This document shows, in pieces, positions 1 through 9,051 of a DNA stretch of 34,147 bases (positions are counted from its first letter, which is position 1; the number at the start of each line of letters is the position of its first letter). The stretch is from NCBI GenBank assembly GCA_021787615.1, contig JAJYLP010000034.1, forward strand, positions 1 through 34,147, read 5' to 3'. The notes beneath the pieces are model-generated. The model worked only from the letters and a program-made list of their open reading frames with translations. It searched no databases and had not been told where the DNA came from. Both the position numbers and the translations under genes were made by a program. The DNA is from Pseudomonadota bacterium. GTDB taxonomy: Bacteria > Pseudomonadota > Gammaproteobacteria > Steroidobacterales > Steroidobacteraceae.

Positions 1-10
1 CTCGTATACG

Positions 11-652
11 TTGTCATTCAGGCTCGCCATGGGACAGCAAACGCACCTGTGGCCGCGATCAGGCCAGTTTGGCCGCTTGCCGCTGACCCTGCAACAGCCT
101 CGTTGGCAATGGCGCGCAGCCGTGCGGGGGGCGCTGCAGGTCGTGCGCAGCTGGGACCACCGCGGCAAGAAGCTCGTAGAGCCGAAAACGAACGCGGGCC
201 GTCGCGAGGTGCGCCTCGTGCCCGAACTCGTCGCCGAGCTGAAGGCCTACCGGGAAGCGACCAGCGGCGAGGGACTGCTCTTTAGGACGCGGGAGGGCAA
301 TCCCATGAACCCGGCGAATGTGCGCCGCGACATCTGGAAGCCGTTGCTCAAGCGTGCACAGGTCGCTGCCCGTGACATCTACTCGGCGCGGCATACCTAT
401 GCGTCGCTCGCGCGCGGGGACGGCCAGTCAGCGTTCAACGTCGGGCAGTCGATGGGGCACCGGCACTCGAAGCTCGTGGATGACGTCTACGCGGACATCC
501 TGCCCGAGGGGTTCGCGAGCGTCGCCGCCGCAGTGGGGGCGCGTGTGTTCGGCAAGCCGAAATTGCGCGCCATTGACGGGGGCAAGCAGGACGTTAGCGA
601 AACGTTAGACGCCGCCTCGAACGACGACGACAAGGTGGCCGCAACTGGTTGA
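11..652 (+). pseudogene. Tyrosine recombinase (phage-type integrase), C-terminal remnant
   Basis: The downstream two thirds of this frame reads as the catalytic domain of a phage/island integrase. It has the stretch EPKTNAGRREVRLVPEL, an ARHTYASLA box, a GH pair (SMGHRH) and a candidate nucleophile Tyr in VDDVYADIL. The first 40 or so residues match nothing I recognise, and the catalytic-Arg-I region (usually TGxRxGE) is not visible, so the 5' part is lost or rearranged. The first His of the usual HxLRH box appears to be Tyr. Its stop codon lies only a few bases from the 3' end of the tRNA-Asn gene, as expected for an element integrated at that tRNA. It is probably inactive, although the gene could start left of the window. 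Confidence 0.7.
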
Positions 653-658
653 TTGTAT

Positions 659-734
659 TGGCTCCCCGGGTTGGACTCGAACCAACGACCAACGGATTAA
701 CAGTCCGACGCTCTACCGACTGAGCTACCGGGGA
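659..734 (-). tRNA. tRNA-Asn (anticodon GTT), CCA encoded
   Basis: Read on the minus strand, this folds as a complete cloverleaf. The acceptor stem is TCCCCGG/CCGGGGA, the D arm is AGCTCAGTCGGTAGAGC, the anticodon loop is CTGTTAA with anticodon GTT, and the T arm contains GGTTCGAGTCC. The 3' CCA is encoded (659-661). The sequence closely follows the E. coli tRNA-Asn pattern. The 3' end abuts an integrase remnant, so this gene is probably an integration target. Confidence 0.96.
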
Positions 735-765
735 ACCGGTTCGCGGGATCCGCGAAAGGCCGCGA

Positions 766-795
766 ATTCTGCGGCGCGCACCCGGCGTTCGTCAA
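766..795 (-). promoter_or_regulatory. Candidate sigma70 promoter of tRNA-Asn
   Basis: On the minus strand, TTGACG (790-795) and CAGAAT (766-771) are separated by 18 bases and lie about 30 bases upstream of the tRNA-Asn 5' end. The -35 box is good and the -10 box is imperfect. Confidence 0.45.
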
Positions 796-865
796 GAAAT
801 CCGCAGCAATAAATTTCGCATGCGATGCCAGCCGCCACCCTGAGCGGCGCGCCGCCGAGGACGCC

Positions 866-1258
866 TCAGCGATTCTCCGGTGAGCTGCCAAGCGTCCGTG
901 CCTTGCGTCGCACCAGTATCCGTCCATAGGCGAGCGCATTGAGGCCGAGCAGCGCCGCTGCGAGAACCCACTGATCCGGCCGGGTGAGGCCGGGCGGGTA
1001 GAGGATGGGTAGCAGGTAGTGGTGCATGAAGCCGCCGGGATAGCCCGCTTCGCCGGCCCAATGGCGCAGCTGATTCTCGAGATCAGTGAGGGGGCAGATC
1101 TGACCGGAGACCTCCACCCACACTCCCCAGGCGAGCGCCGGGATGTGGGCGAAGATCGCCCGTGACCATCGCCACGAGAGGAAACCACCAAAAATCACGA
1201 ACGCGACGAAAGCGAGGTGCAAGACGACCACCCCATCGGCCAGCGCCCGCCACATCAT
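866..1258 (-). CDS. DUF2784 family membrane protein
   Basis: This 130-residue protein matches the DUF2784 family, small inner-membrane proteins of unknown function. Hydrophobic stretches lie near residues 5-30 (VVVLHLAFVAFVIFGGFL), 38-50 and 98-115. The conserved middle reads CPLTDLENQLR followed by an aromatic- and glycine-rich GYPGGFMHHYLLPILYP, which is typical of the family. It lies 4 bases downstream of the aminotransferase gene on the same strand and is probably co-transcribed with it. No catalytic role can be proposed. Confidence 0.85.
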   Translation of the reverse strand: MMWRALADGVVVLHLAFVAFVIFGGFLSWRWSRAIFAHIPALAWGVWVEVSGQICPLTDLENQLRHWAGEAGYPGGFMHHYLLPILYPPGLTRPDQWVLAAALLGLNALAYGRILVRRKARTLGSSPENR

Positions 1259-1262
1259 GGCC

Positions 1263-2468
1263 TCATGCGCCGCGGGCGGCGCTTCCCTTGGCGAGCACGG
1301 TACCGATGCGCTCCATGGCCTGCTTAAGCGTCTCGAGGCTGCAGGCGAAGGACAGCCGAATGTGCCCGGGGGCGCCGAAGGCCGAACCCGGGACCACCGC
1401 GACTTCGCTCTCGGTGAGGAGCGTTTCCGCGAAATCGGTGTCCGAAGTGCATCCCATCGCCGTCATGGCCTGCGTCACGTCCGCAAAGGCGTAAAAGGTT
1501 CCCGCTCCCGGCAGGCAGCTGACCCCTGGCAGGCGGTTCAGCGCCTCGATCAGGTAATCGTGTCGGGCCTTGAAGGCCTCGTTCATGCGCGCCACGCAGC
1601 TCTGATCGCCGTTGAGCGCCACCGCTGCGGCGTGCTGCGAGACGCTGGAGGCGTTCGAGGTCGATTGGCCCTGGATGGTCGCCATCGCCGAGACCAGCTC
1701 CTTCGGCGCGCCGCAGTACCCGATGCGCCAGCCCGTCATGGCGTAGGACTTCGATACTCCGTTGATGGTCACGGTCCGGCTGTAGAGCTCGGGGACCGCC
1801 GTGAGCAGGCTGCAGAAGGGCTCCGCACCCCAGTAGATCTTCTCGTACATGTCATCGGTGCCGATGACGATGCGCGGCTGATCGATCAGGACCTCCCCGA
1901 GGGCGCGCAGCTCCGCGCGCGTGTAGGCCGCGCCGCTGGGATTGCACGGACTGTTGAGAATCACCAGGCGCGTCTTCGGCGTGATGGCCGCCGCAAGCTG
2001 GCGTGGCGTGATCTTGTAGCCCTGCGCGGCGCCCGAGGTAAGGATGACCGGCTGCCCGTCGGCGAGCAGCACCATGTCCGGATAGGACACCCAGTAGGGA
2101 GCCGGAATGATGACCTCATCGTCCTTGTCGAGCACCGCCATGCACAGGTTGTAAATGGCCTGTTTGGCGCCGGAGGTGACCAGGATCTGCGAGCGCTCGT
2201 ACTGGATACCGTTGTCGCGCGCGAATTTTCCGATGATGGCATCCTTCAGCTCGTTGGTGCCTTCCACGTGGGTGTAGCGCGTGAGGCCCCTCTTGATCGC
2301 GTCGATGCCGCCTTGGGCGATGTGCTCCGGTGTGTCGAAGTCCGGTTCCCCTGCACCGAGGCTGATCACATCCTTGCCCTCGGCTCGCAAGCGCGCCGCA
2401 CGGGCAGAGACGTTGAGCGTGGGCGAGGGCTTGACGCGCTGGACGCGCCGCGAGATGGTTACGGTCAC
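1263..2468 (-). CDS. aspC: Aspartate/aromatic aminotransferase (class I, subgroup Ib)
   Basis: PLP-dependent aminotransferase of fold type I, interconverting aspartate and 2-oxoglutarate with oxaloacetate and glutamate. Family landmarks are SLGAGEPDFDTPEHI near the N-terminus, LNSPCNPSGAAY, and GVSKSYAMTGWRIGY, which holds the PLP-binding lysine (SKSYAMTGWR). The C-terminal substrate Arg lies in HIRLSFACS. I chose the GTG at 2468 because AGGA precedes it by about 7 bases and the protein then begins MTVTISRRVQRVKPSPT, as in homologues. An upstream TTG at 2495 would add nine atypical residues. The result is 401 residues, the normal family length. It is transcribed divergently from uvrB. Confidence 0.93.
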   Translation of the reverse strand: MTVTISRRVQRVKPSPTLNVSARAARLRAEGKDVISLGAGEPDFDTPEHIAQGGIDAIKRGLTRYTHVEGTNELKDAIIGKFARDNGIQYERSQILVTSGAKQAIYNLCMAVLDKDDEVIIPAPYWVSYPDMVLLADGQPVILTSGAAQGYKITPRQLAAAITPKTRLVILNSPCNPSGAAYTRAELRALGEVLIDQPRIVIGTDDMYEKIYWGAEPFCSLLTAVPELYSRTVTINGVSKSYAMTGWRIGYCGAPKELVSAMATIQGQSTSNASSVSQHAAAVALNGDQSCVARMNEAFKARHDYLIEALNRLPGVSCLPGAGTFYAFADVTQAMTAMGCTSDTDFAETLLTESEVAVVPGSAFGAPGHIRLSFACSLETLKQAMERIGTVLAKGSAARGA

Positions 2469-2572
2469 TGGGATTCCTGTGATGCGCCAAAGCAACGGGC
2501 ACGGCTATATTAAGCCATCGGCGTCATCGCCACCATCCGGCGATACCACCATGCGACGAGGACCGCTTCGGA

Positions 2573-4597
2573 GTGGAACAGATTCCATTCAAACTTCAAG
2601 CTGAGTTTCAACCGGCGGGGGACCAACCCGAGGCGATCGATAAGCTCTTCGAGGGGCTCAACGACGGTTTGAGCGCGCAAACGCTGCTCGGGGTCACCGG
2701 GAGCGGCAAAACCTACGTCATCAGCGAGGTTATTGCGCGCGCGCAACGCCCGACGCTGGTGCTTGCGCACAACAAAACGCTGGCGGCGCAGCTCTACGGA
2801 GAGTTCCGCGGCTTCTTCCCGCGTAATGCCGTCGAGTACTTCGTTTCGTATTACGATTACTACCAGCCAGAGGCCTACGTCCCCTCCTCGGACACCTACA
2901 TCGAGAAGGACGCCTCGATCAACGAGCACATCGAGCAGATGCGCCTCTCGGCAACCAAGGCGCTGCTCGAGCGGCCCGACGCCATCATCGTGGCGACGGT
3001 CTCATCCATCTACGGCCTGGGCGATCCGCAAGCCTACCTCGCGATGATCCTGCACCTGGTGCGCGGCGATCGCCTGGACCAGCGCCGGCTGCTGCGCCGC
3101 CTGGCGGACATGCAGTACACGCGCAACGAGCTCGATCTCACCCAGGGCACTTACCGGGTGCGCGGCGATGTGATCGATATCTTTCCGGCCGAATCCGAGC
3201 GTGAGGCGGTGCGCGTGGAGCTGTTCGATGACACCATCGAGTCGCTGGCGCTGTTCGATCCGCTGACCGGCGCGATCTCGCGCAAGGTGCCGCGCTTTAC
3301 CGTGTATCCGGGCACCCACTACGTGACGCCCAAGGAGCGCCTCCTCGGGGCCATCGATCAGATCCGCGAGGACCTGCGGGTGCGGCTCGGGGAGCTGCGC
3401 GCGGCGGGCAAGCTCCTCGAGGCGCAGCGGCTCGAGCAGCGCACCATGTATGACATGGAAATGATGCAGGAGGTCGGTTACTGCGCGGGCATCGAGAACT
3501 ATTCGCGCTACCTCTCCGGCCGCGCCCCGGGAGAGCCGCCGCCGTGCCTGTTCGATTACCTGCCGCGCAACGCGCTGCTGGTGATCGACGAGAGCCACCA
3601 GACCATCCCGCAGCTCGGCGCCATGTACCGCGGCGATCGCTCGCGCAAGGAGGTGCTGGTCGAGTACGGCTTCCGCCTGCCCTCGGCGCTCGACAACCGG
3701 CCGCTGAAATTCGAGGAGTGGGAGCGGCTCGCGCCGCAGATGATCTTCGTGTCGGCCACCCCGGGGGCGTACGAGGGGCGTCACGCCGGACAGACCGTCG
3801 AGCTGGTGGTGCGCCCGACGGGGCTGGTGGATCCGCAGGTCGAGGTGCGCCCCGTCGGTACGCAGGTCGACGATGTGCTCTCGGAGATCCGCACCTGCGT
3901 GGCGCGCGGCGAGCGGGTGCTGATCACCACGCTGACCAAGCGCATGGCCGAGGATTTGACCGAATACCTGAGCGAACACGCGGTGCGGGTCCGGTACCTG
4001 CATGCGGACATCGAGACCGTCGAGCGCACCGAGATCATCCGTGATCTGCGCCTGGGCAAGTTCGACGCGCTGGTAGGCATTAACCTGCTGCGCGAGGGGC
4101 TGGATATGCCCGAGGTGTCCCTCGTGGCCATCCTCGATGCGGACAAGGAGGGCTTCCTGCGATCGGACCACTCGCTCATCCAGACCATCGGCCGCGCGGC
4201 GCGCAATCTGCACGGCCGAGCGATCCTCTATGCCGATCAGATCACCGGCTCCATGCGCCGCGCCATGGAGGAGACCGATCGGCGCCGGCGCAAGCAGCTC
4301 GAGTACAACCTCGCGCACGGCATTACCCCACGCGGTATCCGCAAGTCCGTGGCCGACATCATGGAGGGGGCGCGCAGCGCGGCGCCGGCGGCCCGCGGCC
4401 GGCGCGGGGCCGGGGGCAGGGAGCGCCGCGCCCCGGCCGCCATGCCCGAGACGCTCGAGCCGGCCGCACTGGCGCGGCAGATCAAGAGGATCGAGAGCGA
4501 GATGCTCGAGCGGGCGCGGAACCTCGAATTCGAGGAGGCCGCCCGGCTGCGCGATGAGATCGCGCGCCTGAAGCAGCTCGAGCTCGGCTTCGCCTGA
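2573..4597 (+). CDS. uvrB: UvrABC excinuclease subunit B (UvrB)
   Basis: DNA-damage recognition helicase of nucleotide excision repair. It is loaded by UvrA, verifies the lesion and recruits UvrC. The 674-residue protein has the Walker A motif GVTGSGKT at 40-47, the DNA-clamping beta-hairpin [12 protein letters not shown] at 93-104, and the DESH box near 339-342. Helicase motifs follow in [29 protein letters not shown] and QTIGRAARN. The C-terminal UVR coiled coil (about 632-670) binds UvrC. A Gly/Ala/Arg-rich linker of about 25 residues precedes it. The GTG start gives the expected MEQIPFKL N-terminus. The nearest Shine-Dalgarno-like GAGGA is rather far upstream. No clear LexA box is seen upstream. 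Confidence 0.97.
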   Translation: MEQIPFKLQAEFQPAGDQPEAIDKLFEGLNDGLSAQTLLGVTGSGKTYVISEVIARAQRPTLVLAHNKTLAAQLYGEFRGFFPRNAVEYFVSYYDYYQPEAYVPSSDTYIEKDASINEHIEQMRLSATKALLERPDAIIVATVSSIYGLGDPQAYLAMILHLVRGDRLDQRRLLRRLADMQYTRNELDLTQGTYRVRGDVIDIFPAESEREAVRVELFDDTIESLALFDPLTGAISRKVPRFTVYPGTHYVTPKERLLGAIDQIREDLRVRLGELRAAGKLLEAQRLEQRTMYDMEMMQEVGYCAGIENYSRYLSGRAPGEPPPCLFDYLPRNALLVIDESHQTIPQLGAMYRGDRSRKEVLVEYGFRLPSALDNRPLKFEEWERLAPQMIFVSATPGAYEGRHAGQTVELVVRPTGLVDPQVEVRPVGTQVDDVLSEIRTCVARGERVLITTLTKRMAEDLTEYLSEHAVRVRYLHADIETVERTEIIRDLRLGKFDALVGINLLREGLDMPEVSLVAILDADKEGFLRSDHSLIQTIGRAARNLHGRAILYADQITGSMRRAMEETDRRRRKQLEYNLAHGITPRGIRKSVADIMEGARSAAPAARGRRGAGGRERRAPAAMPETLEPAALARQIKRIESEMLERARNLEFEEAARLRDEIARLKQLELGFA

Positions 4598-4649
4598 GTC
4601 CGCCTCGCGGCGCCCCGGGGCGTAAGTTCTTGGAATGGCTCGGATTAGC

Positions 4650-4678
4650 TTGCGCGGTCCGCGGCGCTCTTGTATCGT
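4650..4678 (+). promoter_or_regulatory. Candidate sigma70 promoter of tRNA-Val
   Basis: TTGCGC (4650-4655) and TATCGT (4673-4678) are separated by exactly 17 bases. They lie about 33 bases upstream of the tRNA-Val 5' end. The spacer is GC-rich. Confidence 0.5.
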
Positions 4679-4710
4679 TCGCGGCCCTCCTCGGGGCAAA
4701 TCCTGAGTTC

Positions 4711-4785
4711 AGGCGCGTAGCTCAGTGGTAGAGCACCACCTTGACATGGTGGTGGTCGGTGGTTCGATCCCACTCGCGCCTACCA
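4711..4785 (+). tRNA. tRNA-Val (anticodon GAC), CCA encoded
   Basis: A complete cloverleaf is visible. The acceptor pair is AGGCGCG/CGCGCCT, the D arm AGCTCAGTGGTAGAGC, the anticodon stem CCACC/GGTGG with loop TTGACAT (anticodon GAC), and the T arm contains GGTTCGATCC. CCA is encoded at 4783-4785. It lies 82 bases upstream of thrS and could share its transcript. Confidence 0.96.
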
Positions 4786-4867
4786 GTTTCGATGGCGGCC
4801 GTTTCCGGCGGGGACCGGAAGCGGCTCGCGGCGTTGCGCAGCGGATTCCGATCGGGAGATCATCGAC

Positions 4868-6796
4868 ATGCCTGTGGTCACATTGCCGGACGGCAGTGAG
4901 CGCCGCTTCGACCATCCGGTGACGGTGGATGAGGTGGCGGCGGCCATTGGCGCGGGGCTGCGCAAGGCGGCCCTCGCCGGTCGGGTCGACGGCAAGCTGG
5001 TCGACACCTCTTATGTCATTGATCGCGATGCCGCTCTCGCCATTGTGACCGACAAGGACCCCTCGGGGCTGGAGGTGATCCGCCACTCGAGCGCACACCT
5101 GCTCGCCCAGGCGGTCAAGCAGCTCTTTCCCGAGGCCCAGGTCACCATAGGGCCGGTGATCGAGGACGGCTTTTATTACGACTTCGCCTTCGCTCGCCCC
5201 TTCACGCCCGAGGATCTCGACGCCATCGAGGCGCGCATGCGCGAGCTCGCCAAGGCCGACCAGAAGGTCAGCCGGCGGGTCCTGCCGCGCGATGAGGCGG
5301 TTGCCTTCTTCAAGGGGCTCGGCGAGCACTACAAGGCCGAGATCATCGCCAGCATCCCCTCGAGCGAGTCGATCAGCCTGTACGGACAGGGCGAGTGGGT
5401 CGACCTGTGCCGCGGGCCGCACGTGCCCTCGACCGGCCGGCTCAAGGCCTTCAAGCTGACCAAGGTGGCCGGCGCCTACTGGCGGGGCGACTCGCGCAAC
5501 GCGATGCTGCAGCGCATCTACGGGACCGCCTGGCCGGATCAAAAGCAGCTCGAGGAGTATCTGCACCGCCTCGAGGAGGCCGAGAAGCGCGACCACCGCC
5601 GCATTGGCAAGGAACTCGACCTCTTCCACCTGCAGGAGGAGGCGCCGGGGGCGGTTTTCTGGCACCCCAAGGGCTGGAGCGTCTTTCAGAGCCTGATCCA
5701 GTACATGCGCGAGCGCCAGCAGGCGGCGGGATACCAGGAAGTGAACGCCCCGGAGCTGATGGACGCGCAGCTCTGGAAGCAGTCGGGCCACCTGGAGAAG
5801 TTCGGCGAGAACATGTTTCTCACCCAGACGCCCGATGAGCGCCTCTACGCCATCAAGCCGATGAACTGCCCCGGGCACATCCAGATCTTCAAGCACGGCC
5901 TGAGAAGCTACCGGGAGCTGCCGGTACGCCTCTCGGAGTTCGGCAAGGTCCACCGCTATGAGCCCTCCGGGGCCCTGCACGGGCTGATGAGGGTGCGGGC
6001 CTTTACGCAGGACGATGCCCACATCTTCATCACCGAGGAGCAGATCACCGAGGAGTGCGTCGCGGTGACGCGACTCATCCTCGACATCTACCGTGACTTC
6101 GGTTTCGAGGACGTGCGGATCAAGTTTGCCGACCGGCCGGAGAAGCGCGTCGGGGCGGACGAGGTCTGGGACCGGGCCGAGCAGGCGCTGAAGGCGGCAT
6201 CCAAGGCCGCGGGGATCGATTACATCCTGAACCCGGGGGAGGGCGCCTTCTACGGGCCGAAGCTCGAGTTCGTGCTGCGCGATGCCATCGGCCGCGATTG
6301 GCAGTGCGGAACGGTGCAGGTCGACCTCAATCTGCCGGGCCGCCTAGGCGCCCATTACATCGATGAGAAGAGCGCCAAGCGCACGCCGGTGATGCTGCAC
6401 CGGGCCATTTTCGGCTCCCTCGAGCGCTTCTTCGCCATCCTGCTCGAGCATCATGCCGGGCGGCTGCCGGTGTGGCTCGCCCCCGTGCAGGCGGTGGTGA
6501 TGAGCATCACCGACCGGCAGGCCGATTACATACGTTCCGTAACGGAATCCCTGAAAAATCAGCACTTTCGGGTCGAGACCGACTTGCGTAACGAGAAGGT
6601 GGGCTTTAAGATCCGCGAGCACACGCTGCAGCGTGTTCCGTATCTATTGGTCGCGGGCGACAAGGAAGTAGCCGCGAATTTATTATCAGTGCGCACCCGA
6701 AGCGGCAAGGACCTCGGCACGATGAGCCTTGAGACGTTCAGTGAACGGCTCCGGCTCGAGGCCGAGAGCCGCGGGCGCCGTACTTTGGAGGATTGA
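4868..6796 (+). CDS. thrS: Threonyl-tRNA synthetase
   Basis: Class II aminoacyl-tRNA synthetase charging tRNA-Thr. Order of domains: TGS (about 1-62), editing domain with HSSAH at 73-77 and CRGPH starting at Cys181, catalytic core, and C-terminal anticodon-binding domain. The three zinc ligands fall at Cys334 (MNCPGH), His385 (TQDDAH) and His511 (VMLHRA), the same numbers as in the E. coli enzyme. Motif 2 is [21 protein letters not shown]. The ATG is preceded by a GGGAG-like site, and the length of 642 is standard. It heads the conserved thrS-infC-rpmI-rplT-pheST-ihfA operon. Its stop lies only three bases before the infC start, so the two are probably translationally coupled. Confidence 0.98.
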   Translation: MPVVTLPDGSERRFDHPVTVDEVAAAIGAGLRKAALAGRVDGKLVDTSYVIDRDAALAIVTDKDPSGLEVIRHSSAHLLAQAVKQLFPEAQVTIGPVIEDGFYYDFAFARPFTPEDLDAIEARMRELAKADQKVSRRVLPRDEAVAFFKGLGEHYKAEIIASIPSSESISLYGQGEWVDLCRGPHVPSTGRLKAFKLTKVAGAYWRGDSRNAMLQRIYGTAWPDQKQLEEYLHRLEEAEKRDHRRIGKELDLFHLQEEAPGAVFWHPKGWSVFQSLIQYMRERQQAAGYQEVNAPELMDAQLWKQSGHLEKFGENMFLTQTPDERLYAIKPMNCPGHIQIFKHGLRSYRELPVRLSEFGKVHRYEPSGALHGLMRVRAFTQDDAHIFITEEQITEECVAVTRLILDIYRDFGFEDVRIKFADRPEKRVGADEVWDRAEQALKAASKAAGIDYILNPGEGAFYGPKLEFVLRDAIGRDWQCGTVQVDLNLPGRLGAHYIDEKSAKRTPVMLHRAIFGSLERFFAILLEHHAGRLPVWLAPVQAVVMSITDRQADYIRSVTESLKNQHFRVETDLRNEKVGFKIREHTLQRVPYLLVAGDKEVAANLLSVRTRSGKDLGTMSLETFSERLRLEAESRGRRTLED

Positions 6797-6799
6797 CGC

Positions 6800-7321
6800 A
6801 TAGCCAGTGTAACCAAGCGGGTCCGGCGTAATGAGGAAATCAGCTCGCCGCAACTGCGCGTGATCGCGGCCGATGGGTCGCAGGCAGGAGTGATGTCCCG
6901 TGCCGAGGCGTTGCAGTTGGCATCCGCCGCGGATCTCGATCTGGTGGAAGTCTCGCCGATGGCGCAGCCACCGGTGGTGCGCATCATGGACTACGGCAAG
7001 TTCCTGTTCGAACAGAACAAGAAGGCCCACTCGGCAAAGCGCAAGCAGAAACAGATCCAGATCAAGGAAGTGAAGTTTCGTCCCGGTACGGGAGAGGCCG
7101 ACTACCAGATCAAGCTGCGTAATCTGGTGCGCTTCCTCACCGAGGGCGACAAGGCCAAGGTGACCTTACGGTTCCGCGGCCGGGAGATGGTGCACCAGGA
7201 CATCGGGCGCAAGCTCCTCGATCGGGTGGTGAGCGATCTCGCCGAGCACGGCGTGGTCGAGCAGAACCCGCTCATGGAGGGCCGCCAGATGGTCATGGTG
7301 TTCGGTCCAAAGAAAAAGTGA
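6800..7321 (+). CDS. infC: Translation initiation factor IF-3 (AUA start codon)
   Basis: IF-3 binds the 30S subunit, prevents 50S joining and proofreads the initiator codon. The reading frame has no ATG, GTG or TTG before 6860, and starting there would delete about 20 conserved N-terminal residues. An ATA at 6800 follows a perfect GGAGG (6787-6791) by 8 bases. It gives 173 residues beginning (M)[14 protein letters not shown], the normal length and N-terminus. Family signatures include [43 protein letters not shown] and [12 protein letters not shown]. Non-canonical AUU/AUC/AUA starts in infC are known to mediate autoregulation, because IF-3 itself discriminates against them. The start call is inference from the ribosome binding site and family alignment. 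Confidence 0.95.
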   Translation: MASVTKRVRRNEEISSPQLRVIAADGSQAGVMSRAEALQLASAADLDLVEVSPMAQPPVVRIMDYGKFLFEQNKKAHSAKRKQKQIQIKEVKFRPGTGEADYQIKLRNLVRFLTEGDKAKVTLRFRGREMVHQDIGRKLLDRVVSDLAEHGVVEQNPLMEGRQMVMVFGPKKK

Positions 7322-7352
7322 CGCTCCGCCGCCGAGGGACGGCGGCGGAGCG
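7322..7352 (+). promoter_or_regulatory. Strong stem-loop after infC (possible L20 leader element or attenuator)
   Basis: A perfect 13-bp inverted repeat (7322-7334 with 7340-7352) encloses the loop AGGGA and begins directly after the infC stop. It is not followed by a T run, so it is a poor rho-independent terminator. Two more helices follow: CCCG-TAG-CGGG at 7357-7367 and GGCGCC-GAGC-GGCGCC at 7366-7381. In E. coli, structured RNA in this part of the operon carries the L20 autoregulatory site for rpmI-rplT. Equivalence here is inferred from position only. Confidence 0.55.
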
Positions 7353-7418
7353 TTCGCCCGTAGCGGGCGCCGAGCGGCGCCTTGCGACCGGGGCTACATT
7401 AACAGCTGAGGAGTTGAC

Positions 7419-7622
7419 ATGCCTAAGTTGAAAACCAACCGGGCGGCCGCCAAGCGCTTTCGCAAAACGGCGAAGGGCTTCAAGCGGTACGCCTCCAAGC
7501 GACGCCACAACCTCGGGCACAAGGACCCGAAGGTCAAGCGCCATGCCCGCTCGGGCGGAACGAGCCTGATTCACGAGACCGACGTCGGCCGGCTCGTGCA
7601 GCTCCTTCCCTATCACAAGTAA
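7419..7622 (+). CDS. rpmI: 50S ribosomal protein L35
   Basis: Basic 67-residue ribosomal protein of the large subunit, full family length. The N-terminus MPKLKTNRAAAKRFRKT and the body RRHNLGHKDPKVKRHAR are diagnostic for L35. A GAGGAG-type ribosome binding site sits just upstream of the ATG. It lies 97 bases after infC, behind the stem-loop cluster, and 18 bases before rplT. Confidence 0.97.
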   Translation: MPKLKTNRAAAKRFRKTAKGFKRYASKRRHNLGHKDPKVKRHARSGGTSLIHETDVGRLVQLLPYHK

Positions 7623-7640
7623 TTCCGAGCGAGGTTCGAA

Positions 7641-8003
7641 ATGGCACGAGTCAAGCGTGGCGTGACGGCCGGGCGCCGTCACAAGAAAGTTCTGGGCAAG
7701 GCGAAGGGCTACTACAACGCCCGGCGCAAGGTCTATCGCGCCGCCAAACAGGCGGTAATCAAGGCCGGACAGTACGCCTACCGCGACCGGCGGCAGAAGA
7801 AGCGTGAATTCCGCGCACTGTGGATCGCGCGTATCAATGCCGGCGCCCGCGTTCACGGGCTCTCCTACAGCCGGATGATCAACGGCCTGATGAAGGCTGG
7901 CATCGAAGTCGACCGCAAGATGCTCGCCGATCTCGCCGTGCACGACGCGCAGGCGTTTGGCGCGATCGCGGCGCAGGCCAAAGCGGCATTGGGCGTCGCC
8001 TGA
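7641..8003 (+). CDS. rplT: 50S ribosomal protein L20
   Basis: Large-subunit assembly protein that binds 23S rRNA and, in many bacteria, represses its own operon. The 120-residue sequence has the diagnostic start [20 protein letters not shown], the [20 protein letters not shown] helix and the globular C-terminal domain [19 protein letters not shown]. The ATG is preceded by a GAGGTT-like site. pheS follows after only 21 bases. Confidence 0.97.
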   Translation: MARVKRGVTAGRRHKKVLGKAKGYYNARRKVYRAAKQAVIKAGQYAYRDRRQKKREFRALWIARINAGARVHGLSYSRMINGLMKAGIEVDRKMLADLAVHDAQAFGAIAAQAKAALGVA

Positions 8004-9047
<1,044 letters not shown>

Positions 9048-9051
9048 AACC

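Noticed and set aside
1143-2513. Long open frame antisense to the aminotransferase (about 456 codons)
   Set aside because: It lies wholly opposite a convincing aspC. Its Arg/Asp/Gly-rich sequence has no domain, as expected from codon bias in high-GC DNA.
4610-4622. CGCCCCGGGGCG as a uvrB terminator
   Set aside because: The palindrome has no loop and no T run follows.
3002-6022. Long minus-strand open frames opposite uvrB and thrS
   Set aside because: The opposite strand carries complete, motif-verified genes. The antisense proteins are low-complexity Arg/Leu/His sequences.
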